Shown piece by piece: positions 51,301 through 62,633 of a DNA stretch of 64,000 bases (within the stretch, counting starts at the first letter, position 1; the number at the start of each line of letters is the position of its first letter). The notes under the pieces are model-generated. The model worked only from the letters and a program-made list of their open reading frames with translations, had not been told where the DNA came from and did not search any database. The DNA comes from Paragordius varius. Lineage: Eukaryota; Nematomorpha. The translations under genes and the position numbers were made by a program. The stretch covers positions 6,634,001 to 6,698,000 of the forward strand of contig OZ176050.1 in NCBI GenBank assembly GCA_964247055.1. Direction: 5' to 3'.

Positions 51301-54300
51301 TGATGTGGAAAAACCACCTACTAGAACAAAGTAAGTTTTATGCTTAACTCTAAATGTTTTAACATTAAAACGAATAAATTCCATTGTAAAATGGTAAATT
51401 ATGTTGTTTTGTGGGTGGTTTGAATGAAAATTTAAAATAAGGAACTTCTATTTTCTAAATAAGAATTTATAATAAATAAGTTATGTGATATATTTTGCAG
51501 ATTTCCTACCTAAATATATAGCAATTATCTTATTTATATTTATTGCATATTTTTTATTTAAGTTATTAATTTTATTTATTTGATCTTTTGTCGTAATTAT
51601 GTTACGTTTATATGTAGTAGTTCAGATGACGGCGAAAGGTATATTTTTATAATTGAAAAAAAAACATACACGTTTATCTGATATAAACCAAATGTAATTG
51701 AATTTTTTTAAATTTGGCAAAAATAAATTTTATATAGGTAAACGTGAAAATTCATCATAAGATTAAATTTTGTTATATAAAATCACATTTAAAACAAATT
51801 ATTATTTACATAATGCAAATTTAAACAATAATACATATATATCAACGTATATTTAAGACTAAATTAATTAAATTGGAATAATTGAGTCATCAATAATTTT
51901 TAATTTAATTATTCAAAATATTTTTGTTGACGTGTAAGCACCTTGTTTAATATATATATAGGACATTACTGCTGAAATCACATAATTCCTAAAAAATAAT
52001 ATAAATCTTTTTGCTTACATTTTTAGGCGAATCAGTCAGGCATCATATTCTGGTTCCCTGGCGGGTGATCGAATGTCACGAAGTACGAGTCTAGCTTCTT
52101 TTGATCCCAACAACGAAGGTATTCATTAAAACTAAAATTTGCGCATTTTTAATTATTATGAACTATATAATCCATTATATTGGATAAATGCGATTGAATG
52201 ATACAATAAAAAAATATTTTTATATTCCGCGTTAATACGTTAATATATATTTTAGAACACATTGGAGGAGGAGGAAATCCACATAGAATGAATCATCGTC
52301 CCTCCTATGGAAATGCAGAGTAATTTATAATTTTATATTTTAGAAATTTTTTAGTGAATTTTCGCGTATTTTTCGTCTTAAGTGTTGGGCATAGGAACTT
52401 GAATTATTTTTTTAACCCAAAACAATTAGTTTTTTGAAACCGTTTTTAAATCCAGTTTCGAAAAAAATGGAAAATATAATTTACAGAATATTTAATTTAT
52501 CTGTTTTTTTGTGGCTATTAGTTTTATTAAGATCAAAACTATGGACCCGAAACCATATTTTGTCAAAAAGATTTTTTGGAGCCTATATTGTAACTATTTG
52601 CTCGAAACTATTTATTTTTTACAGAATTATTTGGAACTAGAATCAGAGGGATAAATATAATTAAAAACAATGTTAATTTAATTGCAAACAATTATATTTT
52701 AATCGCTTATTCATTTTTTAGCTATGAATATGAGACCGATGTCCCATTACAAGCACCCCCACAACCCCAACCCACTAAATACGGGGTATTTATATTTGTG
52801 CTTGCTGTATTGAGTAATAGAATGTTATCACCATTTAACATAACTAATAATATTATAAACGATTATTAAAGTGAAATAATGATATGAAAACTATATTGAA
52901 AATTTTTATATCATTAATTCACGGATTTAATAATTGTCAATACAAACCATTATCATAATCCGTCATTTACCATTATAATAATATTTATGTTTATTGCTGT
53001 TTACATAGTTAACCAGTTCATCTCCCACTTCTATGACCGTTTCTCATTCAACTAATACCGGGAATTACGGAAACCGTTATCCTCAGGACAGGTTATTTTT
53101 TTATCATACAGCGTGCTTTCATATTTCTTAATCCGGTAAAAACTATTTTTTTATAAGCAGTGAAAAGCAATGTTATTAACTTGTCTGCATAGAATAGTTT
53201 TTTTATATGCTAAGCAAGAAACGATAAAAAATGGCCACCTACTTAACTCTTAAACTTTTTTTACACGTTTAAAGTGTCCCCCCCTCATTATTTTATTAAA
53301 ATACAGAAATTTTCACATTCATTTTCATTATAAACGACATCAATTCCAATTTAATATATTTTTACTATAGAAACCGGGGTGGAGGACCACCCTCCAATCA
53401 ATACGGGAATTATGCAGGACCACCCCCGAGACGTTATCAAGGCACGCGTTCTGTCGAAGGCGAAAATAATTTCCATAACAGCAATAATAACAGATATCAA
53501 AATAACGGGCAGGGTAGACCAGGTGTCCAAGGGCATAACAATAGACCCCAAAATGATACATATCCTCCTATGATGAAACAAGGTTTATATATCATTTTAA
53601 TCAAACATTTTTTTGAAATACTTTATGGGATCTAAAATATTTCCTAGCATGTGGCATAATTAAAATATGGAAAATTCCAGTATACATACATATTGGATTT
53701 TTTTGATGCAAAGGTTTTCAATCATCTATTAAGTATTTCTCATACTCATTCATCATTTAACACATACTTTTACATCCATCATATTTTGGATATATCTTAA
53801 TTTGTGTACCGTTTTTGGGATGCTATAAAAATATATTAGGCTTTAAAGCGTTTTTCTAACAAGGTACCTCCGTATAAACAGCTGTAAACATTTTAGAGCT
53901 ATTTAAACTATCTTTTTTTCACTAATATTATTTGATATACTATAATATGCATTAACACTATTATAATGTTTTTTTTAAAAAAGTCAATCTATTTAAAGGT
54001 CCTGACCTCGATAATGGGAGTGGAATGTCTAGTTACCCACCACCCAATAATAATAATCACAATCAGTATAATCGCACAAACGCCAATAACTATCCACAAC
54101 AAAGCGCTGGTGGTAGAAATTTTCAAGGAGTCGGTCCACAAAATAATAATCCTACTCCTCCTAATGAGTATTATGGAAACAATAGGTTTTTATTTACTAT
54201 TCAAAAAAAATTGAAACTAATTTTTTAATCATGAATTTTCGTAATATTATTTATCATTTGGCTGGATGTAAATTGGTATTAACCTCATTATATAGAAATT

Positions 54301-55741
54301 ATCAAGATTCAAAAATATGGCAGTCTTTATTAAAAAATATTTGTATACTAGTTTTTACTTTTGTCTTTATAAGGTCAATTTTTTGTAATAAATAATTTAA
54401 AAAAAGATATGGATAAATATATTTAATATAACATATGATATTATTATATATATGAAAAATCATAAGGTTATATGAACAAAATCAATAAAAATATGATGGT
54501 TTACATAAGAATATATCTTTTAATTTTTACATTTTAATTTTTATTGTAATTAATCTTGTGAAAAAGACGTGGAAAATATATATTGTTGTGTAACAAAAAA
54601 GTTATATTGTATATATATATATATATATGTATATGTAACATATGTAGAAATAATCCTAATTATGTAAATCGTAACAATAACCGTCAATCTCAAAGTTTGG
54701 CCCAGAATAACCAATACAATGCACGGCGAGGATCGGTTCCTATTCAAAGGTATTGATCTTATATTCAAATTTGTTCAATAAATATATAATTAAATTATAT
54801 ATATATCAGGTACAATAACCAAGGTGGACAAATGAATTATCAAGGTCAAGGCAATAATCGTACCATGGGGTAAGAAATTTAATTTTTTTAAAAATTTACT
54901 AAAAATATCATGGTATTATTTAAAGTTAGAAATAATTGAATTTATTTAAAACATGTCGAATATACTTCAAGTAATTTTTGACAATTTAAAAATAAAACAA
55001 TATACTAAATTAGACAAAAAGTTACTAAAATAGTTTGGGTACTATTTTGTTCAGATAATAATGTGATTAATTTTAATCGGAAAATTAGGTTTTCATAATA
55101 ATTACTTTTGTATTCGATTTTCATTATTTTAGGTTGTTTTGGTTTGATCCTTTAAATGAATATATGCTTCTAATTGATAAACACGAGGAAATATGAGTTC
55201 TATTTTACCGGTTATAAATTCCTTTATGACTGAGCAGTTTGAAAAAGTTTGATCTCATGTTTTTTCGGATATTAAATATATATACAATGGTAAAGTAAAG
55301 TTTACATTAGTTAATTGTTATTACTATATTAATTATCAAAATTATTAACGCCAAGGGTTAATTTTGTTTTGTCCCTAAGTTACAAATGTATTTGCGTTTG
55401 TGTGTTAACAAATATTTGTAATTAGGATCGTAATTTACTCCATTTGTAACCGGTTTTTTGGTCAAAACCCATTATATATTTTGTCCATTTTACCCACAGA
55501 TTATTGGATTTAATATTAAAAATCTTTTTAAATTTATAGACCTCCACCCACATCTAACATGCGAAGGGGTCCTTCTCATGAGAATGCCTCTTCTGGTTTC
55601 CGTATCGCTAAGCCACCCCTTCAACAGCACGGCTCGTATGGGGGAAGGAACAATAGTAATAACCAATATGGTAATAATGGTACAAACAATAATCAATATG
55701 GTGGTGCTGGAAATATGGGATCTGAAAAGGATACATCATTC
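45359..55741 (+). CDS. EIF4B: Translation initiation factor eIF4B, 23 exons, last exon not found
   Basis: Exons: 45359-45371, 45399-45494, 45521-45699, 45723-45812, 45840-45885, 45913-45999, 47882-47965, 48546-48659, 49231-49308, 49627-49770, 50117-50167, 50655-50747, 51159-51330, 51618-51638, 52027-52118, 52256-52319, 52722-52785, 53009-53091, 53371-53582, 53999-54185, 54648-54749, 54810-54869, 55540-55741. All phases agree: 778 residues so far. The first five introns are 23-27 nt. Features in order: a Lys-rich start (KKKGKKT) and VNWGEEM as in human eIF4B; FPSAPRAAYD; an RRM about 66-141 (RGKVYIEFGN as RNP1); an Asn/Gly/Pro-rich region; RTKLVLEPRTV; the hallmark SIFGGAKPVD (about 369-378); and a long Asn/Gln/Gly/Tyr/Arg-rich tail. 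The protein stimulates eIF4A helicase during mRNA scanning. Exon 23 ends at a perfect donor (TTC|GTAAGT), so a terminal exon is missing from this model. Confidence 0.9.
46032..46200. mobile_element. Near-perfect hairpin MITE in eIF4B intron 6
   Basis: 169 bp: TACAGTAGCGTATGCAGTAA at the left and its exact complement at the right, with arms of about 55-60 bp differing by few bases. It is followed by a TA run at 46200-46224, so the target was TA. The arm identity suggests a recent insertion. Confidence 0.7.
47550..47811. mobile_element. hAT-like MITE in eIF4B intron 6, about 262 bp
   Basis: Left CAGGGTCGTTTAACACGCGG; right GTGTTGGGCACCCTTA, with GGGCCGCA and TGCGGCCCG inside the two ends. G+C-rich termini in AT-rich intron. 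Same family as 59544-59841. Confidence 0.5.
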
Positions 55742-56641
55742 GTAAGTTTCAATAAATGTTACTTTTATATAGAAATGTACATAGAGTATGGAAGCAATGT
55801 ATTTAGTTTATTTTAATGTGGGTAAATTATTAAAAAGGTCAATTAATCAAATTTAAATACATTGAGTATTATATTTGACCTTTCTTAGAAGACAATCATC
55901 TTACGATCCAATAATTATTTGATTTTATGTGGATAAATGCTACATTTTTATTTTTTTAATTAACATTTTAGGGTTATTATTTGTCATTTGTTTTGTCTTA
56001 TTACGTCTACCCAACATTTCGCTTAATACCTTAAAAAACTCGATCATAAATTTATTAAAAAATGTATTAATTACATAAAAACTCTTTTTAACCTTAATAG
56101 TTTGAAATATAAAATTATATTCACTTAACACAAATTAAAGGTTAAACCACACAAGTTTTCCAATATCGCTTTTAATATCTTAAAATATATATTGTAAAAA
56201 ATTTATTATTAAAAATATTTTTTTCGTAAATAACTGGATATATGTTATTATTGTCAATATATCACATGTTACCACAGCGCATTATCGGTCCTATGTGTTT
56301 GTGTTAACAAAACTCCATTAAGTTTTGCATATGTATGACCTCTAGATCTACAATAAAATATAGTATTATTGTTTTTGATTCTTATTTGCGACCCCTAAGG
56401 TGTACAACATGCAATCAGCCACCATCAATATAATCAATATTTCGCAAAATATGATTCCTTGATTATAATTATTTTTAAATGAAACTTGGTGACTCGTTCG
56501 CTCTGATAAATATGTCAAAAATGGACCTTTAAGAGCAGCAACATAGACAGGCATGTCATATTATTCGAAAATTGCATGTCTATGCTGTTTTTGGGTATTA
56601 TTTAATATGTTTTAACGCGGGACAAAGTAAAAAGAATTTAG
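55742..56641. other. Last eIF4B intron or intergenic; no exon found
   Basis: The missing terminal exon of eIF4B should lie beyond 55741, but no candidate could be supported. If exon 23 were not spliced, translation would stop at 55816. Confidence 0.35.
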
Positions 56642-57745
56642 ATATACCATTTCCCAGTCAAAAAAACGTTTTCCCAATCAATCGAAACGTTTTCACAGTC
56701 AATAAAAACAGTTTTATTTTTGATGATAAATATCAAAACAAGATATAAAAATAACTTAACCATTATCAGCGTAATATTAGGATATTATTTTTTATAAAAA
56801 CACAATTATGACAGTTTTCCCAATTATATTCCATACACAATCATTAATGACTTATAAAAGTTATATTTTTTGGAATTTGAGATATAATATTTTTTATTTT
56901 ATCGATGGTTTCCATTAATATTTGCGGCTAACTTACATAATCTATAGTTACGGATGAAATAATAAAATTTATAAAAATATACCATTTTTATCTCAAAGGT
57001 CATTTAACACTTCATATTGGATATTAAACTAAAATTTTACCCTAATTTTATAATATTTATCATTTGGTTTATAGCGGGCCCAACGCTGCCTTCCTAGTTT
57101 CTTAGTGTGGCCCGCTTTGGAAATCCATATGCAAAATATGCCCAAAAAATCTTAGTAATATTCATAATTCTTAGGCATTTATTCTGAACGAGTCTATTAA
57201 ATTGGTAACGAATTTAAAAAAATTGTTATATTGTGTTTGTATTTTACAGTCTTATGTCTAATCAAGTTATTTATGAATGCCCGTATATACTCCGAATGCG
57301 AAACGCCATGCTTTTTGAGTTAAAAATGCGGCCCGCGAAGCCATTTGGTTGGATACCCCTTTTAGTTAAATATCTTTTCAATAAATATTTTAATCAAAAA
57401 CAATTTTTTAGATGTTTTTCCGACAGTATTTTTATCGACAAACTTGACTAAAAAGTGTTTTAAAGCGTTTGGCAAATATTAATGCGAACCATCGATAAAA
57501 TAAAAATTATCTTAAAAACATCTCATATTCCAAATTAACTTTGGAATAAGTCATAAATGATTGAGGTTGGAATATAATTGGAAAAACTGTCATTCAAATG
57601 TTTTTATAAAAAATAATATCCTAATATTACGCTGATATTTATTGACTGGCAAAACGTTTTTATTGATTTGGAAAATGTTTTGATAGACTGGGCAAACGTT
57701 TTGATTGATTGGGAAAATGTTTATTTTGACTGGGAAATGGTATAT
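56642..57745. mobile_element. Foldback element with minisatellite-like arms and a hAT-like insert
   Basis: Arms at about 56642-56835 and 57560-57745 are inverted repeats, beginning ATATACCATTTCCCAGTC and ending GACTGGGAAATGGTATAT. Each arm holds about three or four degenerate ~20-bp units of the form AACGTTTTCCCAATCAAT. Between the arms at about 57072-57361 lies a hAT-like element (AGCGGGCCCAACGC; TTGGTTGGATACCCCTT). Repeated units within long inverted arms recall Drosophila FB elements. Confidence 0.6.
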
Positions 57746-59118
57746 ATTGGAAAATGAGATTTGGCGATAATGGCTGATTATTTTGAATATTATTGGAGGT
57801 GCAAATAAAGATTATAAATTAAGCAAATAAATATTTTTTGTTGAATATAAATTTTATTGCAAATCAGACACCCGCTTTACAAATATACGGACTTTTATGA
57901 AAAAATACAAGTTTTTCTGAAATTTTATTTGTTTACCATAAAAAAGACTTGTTTCAATGACCATTATTTTTATCCACGTTTAACGGTTTATATTTTTATT
58001 AATATATTGATTTTGAAATGATTTATGGTTTTATTTTAGATTACGAATACGGGTATTGGGATTTTTTAAAAAACGAACGATTTTAGGTGTGCTTATGCTA
58101 CAAATATTGACTGGTTTTTTGAATATTTAATTTATATATTAGTAAAACCATCCTGTTAGAATGTTTGCCTTGATTTTGTTTTCATAAGTTTTATTCATCT
58201 CAAATCGCTTATTTTAAATAAAATTAGCCAGGGGAATAAAAGATTGGAAAAACTTTCAAAGGGGTATTTTCATTTAATGGTGAATCCCCATAAAAGTGAT
58301 TAACGGAATAGAATCTATAATTTTGTTTAAATATATTTTCGACAATACAAACAAGTTCCGTGCTTGTTAGTGACTGGTTTGACAGAACAATTTGATTATA
58401 TATTTGGTATTCTTACGTGTTTTGTATTAATTTAATAGAATATTTGCAACACCAACAAATATCTTTTACTTGAAACGGAAGAATAACAGCATATGGGTAA
58501 ACGAAAAAGCCTATGAACATCAATTTTTTTACAATCTAACAGTTTTTAAGCGGGCACGATTTAGACACATTATTCATTGTCTTTTTACAAATTCCTAGCT
58601 ATCTTTTATATATATGTTCGATGTGCATTTTATATACACAAAAGGATATCTAATGTAGTCCTAAATATGTTTATTTTTTGTAAAACTTTTTTGCAACCAT
58701 TATCCTTGATGTGTGTTTATAAAAAATGAAGTTTATAATTTCAAAATCCAAATTTTATTTGTTTCATTGCCTAATACCATGAAAAATTCATTATTTGTTA
58801 TATAATTATATTTAATTTTAATACAATAAAATTATTATTATTATATTCATACTTTTATTCAATATTGTGTAATAAATGCAATTTTTTATATATTTGATGG
58901 CTTTATTAAAGTTTAGAACAATGGGATGATTTCTTTCACATTCATTATTCAATTAAAAGATTTATAGGTCCTTTTGTTAACTTTAAGCATTGAGGAAATC
59001 AGTATAATGAATTTCCATTTAAAATTTTGCATCTTGTATATCCATTCCATAGTCCGTTTAAACTTTTCAATAGGATCCATAGATACTGAGTAGAATTTAT
59101 ATAATTATGATTATATAG
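57746..59118. other. Intergenic, nothing firm
   Basis: AT-rich DNA. Upstream exons of the FkbM gene and the last exon of eIF4B would be expected in or near this region, but none could be distinguished. Confidence 0.35.
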
Positions 59119-61840
59119 TACAAAAGTTAATAGCATCCTAAATAATGATCGAAATCAGAAGAGGGGAGATAAGTATGAAAAATCCGTTGCCGAGGCTTAT
59201 TATGGTTTTTGGGATCCTAATTCTTTGGTGCAAGACAGAAATAGAAACGCATACACTAAACCATTGGATGAAGAGGGGGACCCCTGTTGGTTAACCGAAA
59301 AACAGGCTTTAAAGTCTGGTTATATCAGTATGGATTATTCAGACATGGTTAAATTAATACGTGATAAATATATGGTACTTCCTAGGTATATTCGGGATCC
59401 CACCGCTACTCTACAATTAAATGAACCAAATCGACAATATTTCTCACAAGTCAAACAGGATATTCATTTAGAAACGATTTTCAAGCGAAAAGTATATATT
59501 ACCATTTGCTTAATAAAAAAAGTATAGTTTTATGTGTATAGATGAGGGGTGTTCAACACAAATGGCTTTGTGGGCCGCATTTTTAGCTCAAAAAACCCGA
59601 CGTGTTGCATTCGAAAAATATATTATCGGGATTAAGAAAGTTATTGGAGTTCGTACAGAGGACGCTCAAAAAATTTACGAACACAATATAACTATATTTA
59701 TTAAAACAGTTTTTGCTACTTGATTGCCAAAATTTAGCTAGGAAATTTTAAATTTATTTAGATTTTTAAATTTTATAATTGGTAATTTTTATATTTTTCG
59801 CGGGATGCCGATGAATATTGGAGGTCTGATGGACACCCCTGATATAGATGAATAAATTTTGGGTATAATAGAAAAATTATTGAGACAACACGATCCTTTT
59901 TATTTATCAAAATATTATACTAAACCATGTTTTAATTTTTTGAATCTAAAACAACTTTCTTAAATTAAAAGTATAACATGAAATTCGACAGATTTTCTAA
60001 GTTAAAGTATATAAATTTTATAGGAACGAAATCGTATTTTTTGTTTTAAATAAAATAGGTTGTAAATTATTATCAGGTCTTAAAAAATTATCAAAACATT
60101 CATCAAAACTTCTGGAATTAGATCAAGTTATATATAGCAATTTTCAATATTTATGAAAATATTTAAACAAAAATATTATAAAAATAAGGCTGTTTATCAT
60201 ATTTACAAAAAAGCCGTTAAAAAATTAGTGTTTTGGTATTTCATCAATTTTTTAAAAATTTTATGGGTTATTCAGTTTTTTTTCATCAATGTAAATTTTT
60301 ACTTTGTTTGATTGAATTTATCTCTCATGAAATCCTGACATACATCTTTAACACTATTGGCTGTATTTTGTTTTCAGCTATTTTAAAAAGAATATAATAT
60401 TTATTTTGGAAGATGGAATTCTGTTTCTTAGACTAAAATTAAATCCATATAATATCTTAAATTCATTAACTAAGAGCTTTTGAATCCTTCATATCACCCC
60501 TACATATTAATTTTGATCAACACTTCAAATATGTCTTACAAATTACAATAATTTTGCCAATTAAAATGTAACGATGATGCATTTTCATGTCGAAATTTAA
60601 GATTTCGTTTTGATAAAACAGCGTTTAAATATGGCAACCAGGCGGGTCATTATTATGTCATAGATCAAAAACTTGGGCTAGTTTACACAAATGTTTTAAA
60701 AATGTATTAACTTCATATTAAGCAAATTTCGACTTTTTGCACAATAACTACACTGGATTCACCCCTAACGCCCCAATTATGCGATATATACAATTTAATT
60801 CCAATATTTGGCTCATTTTAGGGGTCTCATAACACCCACAATATCCTGATCTATAAATGATTATAACATAAAATCCAGCTTATTCAAAAATCGAAAATTT
60901 ATGATGATGCTATGACCTCATTAGTTAATAGATATTAAATTAAATTTGTATTAATAAAACCGAATTCTTTTTGATCAATTAAAACCAAATTATTACTAAC
61001 TTTAGACCTTAGCAATAATTAAAAAATTAAAGTTAACTAAGAATTTAAAGTTGTAAAACAATAACCAAACATATGTTACAGGTAATAATTTTTTACAAAA
61101 AGAGTCAAATTGCTACTAAAGCCAAAATTATGATATATCATTATGTAATAATCAATATTTAATTTATACAAGAAAAATGGGATATTTATTGAAGCGGGAG
61201 CACACGACGGAGAATTTTTGTCTAATACCCTGTTTTTCGAAAAATATCTTAACTGGACAGGAGTTTTAATTGAAGCTGATGCAGAAAGGTTTGAAGAATT
61301 GAAAACTAAAAATCGTGACAGTTATCTAGTTAATGCATGTTTAAGCCCCTATCGACATCCAATTCAAGTGAGTTAAAGAAAATATTAATTTTTTGTTTAT
61401 CATTATTATTTAATAATATATAGTTACTCATCTATATAAATTACTGTATTTACCGTTCAAATTAAATATCGTTTTATTATGACGTTCGATAGATTGACTT
61501 TCCCAGAAATTATTCGATAAAAGATTACAATGTCCGTTGGTCAACGGATACATTTAGGTCACAATGTTTCCCCTTATACTCTATTTTGTTGGCTACTCAA
61601 CCGCCAACGCTTAACATTGATTTCATGAGTTTGGATATTGAGGGAGCCGAATTCGACGTGCTTCAAACCATACCTTGGAACAAAGTTAATATATCCGTTC
61701 TTGTGGTAGAATATAAACAATACCCGTTTCCAATCAATTACAAACGCAAGTATGATATGATTGATTTCTTGAATAATTTGGGATATGTGCAACTTACTGA
61801 TAATAATCAGGACATCTTTTTTGTCCGAAAAGATTTGTAA
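59119..61840 (+). CDS. FkbM-family methyltransferase-like protein (Star-like), 5' end incomplete
   Basis: Supported exons: about 59119-59491, 61173-61367, 61493-61840, all phase 0 at the joins. The first exon reads AYYGFWDPNSLVQDRNRN, then DYSDMVKLIRDKYMVLPRYI, a luminal-stem-like part. The fold follows: NGIFIEAGAHDGEFLSNTLF (the E-x-G-A-x-x-G S-adenosylmethionine motif), WTGVLIEADAERFEELK (acidic motif II), then LDIEGAEFDVL and VVEYKQ. These match the metazoan FkbM/Star group, usually type II membrane proteins of the secretory pathway whose substrate is mostly unknown. The start codon and membrane anchor were not found; the left edge is the nearest plausible acceptor (TATATAG). A hAT-like MITE sits in intron 1. 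The 3' end converges on the Lbx gene with 55 bp between stop codons. Confidence 0.85.
59544..59841. mobile_element. hAT-like MITE with 8-bp target duplication, 298 bp
   Basis: Ends GAGGGGTGTTCA and TGGACACCCCTG are inverted. Flanks GTATAGAT (59536-59543) and ATATAGAT (59842-59849) differ by one base, an 8-bp duplication as in hAT elements. Internal GGGCCGCA. It lies inside the first supported FkbM intron. It is the best-bounded member of its family in the window. Confidence 0.75.
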
Positions 61841-61859
61841 TATTATCGCATAACATATA

Positions 61860-61893
61860 TTTATTTTATAAATATTATAAATTAAATAATAAA
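61860..61893. terminator. Crossed poly(A) signals of two converging genes
   Basis: On the minus strand AATAAA at 61865-61860 follows the Lbx stop by about 30 nt. On the plus strand AATAAA at 61888-61893 follows the FkbM stop by about 47 nt. Each gene's signal lies closer to the other gene, so the two 3' UTRs should overlap in antisense. Confidence 0.5.
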
Positions 61894-61895
61894 TT

Positions 61896-62633
61896 TTACA
61901 CGGACGTTTTAGTTGTTTTTTTAGCTTTTGCTCGTCGATTTTGGAACCAGGTTATGACTTGGTTGGAGTTAAGTTTGAGTTTTTGGCACAATTCATCTCT
62001 ATCAAAGGGCGATAAATATTTTTGAGTTTCAAAACGGGCTTCTAATTCTTTCAATTGGTAGGTGGTAAAAGCTGTTCTAACTTTTCGTCTTTTTGGGAAT
62101 GGATAGGTCATACCAGGCAAGTTCTTGAAAAACGGTGTTGAGCTATGTTTACTCAACTCCGAATAACATTGTAATAAGGTATTTTGATAATAATTAGCCA
62201 ACAATGTATAATCTTTTGTGTTAACAATTTTGCGTTTTAAGCCGTCTGCGCGCGCTGATGTTTTGATCGATTTTAGATAAGGATTTAATATAGATTGAGT
62301 ATCTCTTTGTAGAGTATCCGGATTTTTAATAATTTTATCTTTAATTTCATTAGGTATTGAAAACGTTGGTGTGGAAAAATTTGATTGAAATTGTTTTGCT
62401 GGATTGTTGGATAAGTCGCATACGTTATTTGTAATGAAATTTAAATTTGGATTAGAAAACAATAGTGATTTATAGTAAAAATGGTTGTGGCAAGATGGTA
62501 TTGAAAAATAATCAAATGGATTAATAGGCAATTTATTTTCCGCCGCGTTTGACAATCTCTCGAAGTGATTGCGGGTGAGAGTTGGATTATCTTCTACGAT
62601 GGATTTGTCCAAGATTTTATTTATGGTGAACAT
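61896..62633 (-). CDS. LBX: Lbx/ladybird-type homeobox transcription factor, single exon
   Basis: One uninterrupted frame of 245 residues. The homeodomain (about 182-241) has KRRKVRTAFT, the Lbx-like QKYLSPFDRD between helices 1 and 2, and the recognition helix QVITWFQNRRAK. Ile46 in that helix favours Lbx over Hhex or Tlx, which carry Lys there. Residues 2-8 (FTINKIL) match the Eh1-like repressor motif at the start of Lbx proteins. The protein ends four residues after the homeodomain, so the acidic C-terminal tail of vertebrate LBX1 is missing. Lbx proteins pattern muscle precursors and interneurons in bilaterians. No intron is visible, although Lbx genes usually have one. The start is the first in-frame ATG, which places Eh1 at the N-terminus. 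Confidence 0.88.
   Translation of the reverse strand: MFTINKILDKSIVEDNPTLTRNHFERLSNAAENKLPINPFDYFSIPSCHNHFYYKSLLFSNPNLNFITNNVCDLSNNPAKQFQSNFSTPTFSIPNEIKDKIIKNPDTLQRDTQSILNPYLKSIKTSARADGLKRKIVNTKDYTLLANYYQNTLLQCYSELSKHSSTPFFKNLPGMTYPFPKRRKVRTAFTTYQLKELEARFETQKYLSPFDRDELCQKLKLNSNQVITWFQNRRAKAKKTTKTSV

Noticed and set aside
53340-53581. Antisense frames over eIF4B exon 19
   Set aside because: Shadows of a G+C-richer coding exon whose plus-strand frame is fixed by splice phase on both sides.
59145-59290. Met-initiated frame with a signal-anchor-like stretch overlapping the FkbM exon
   Set aside because: It stops after about 48 codons and cannot reach the methyltransferase exons; the other frame joins them in phase.
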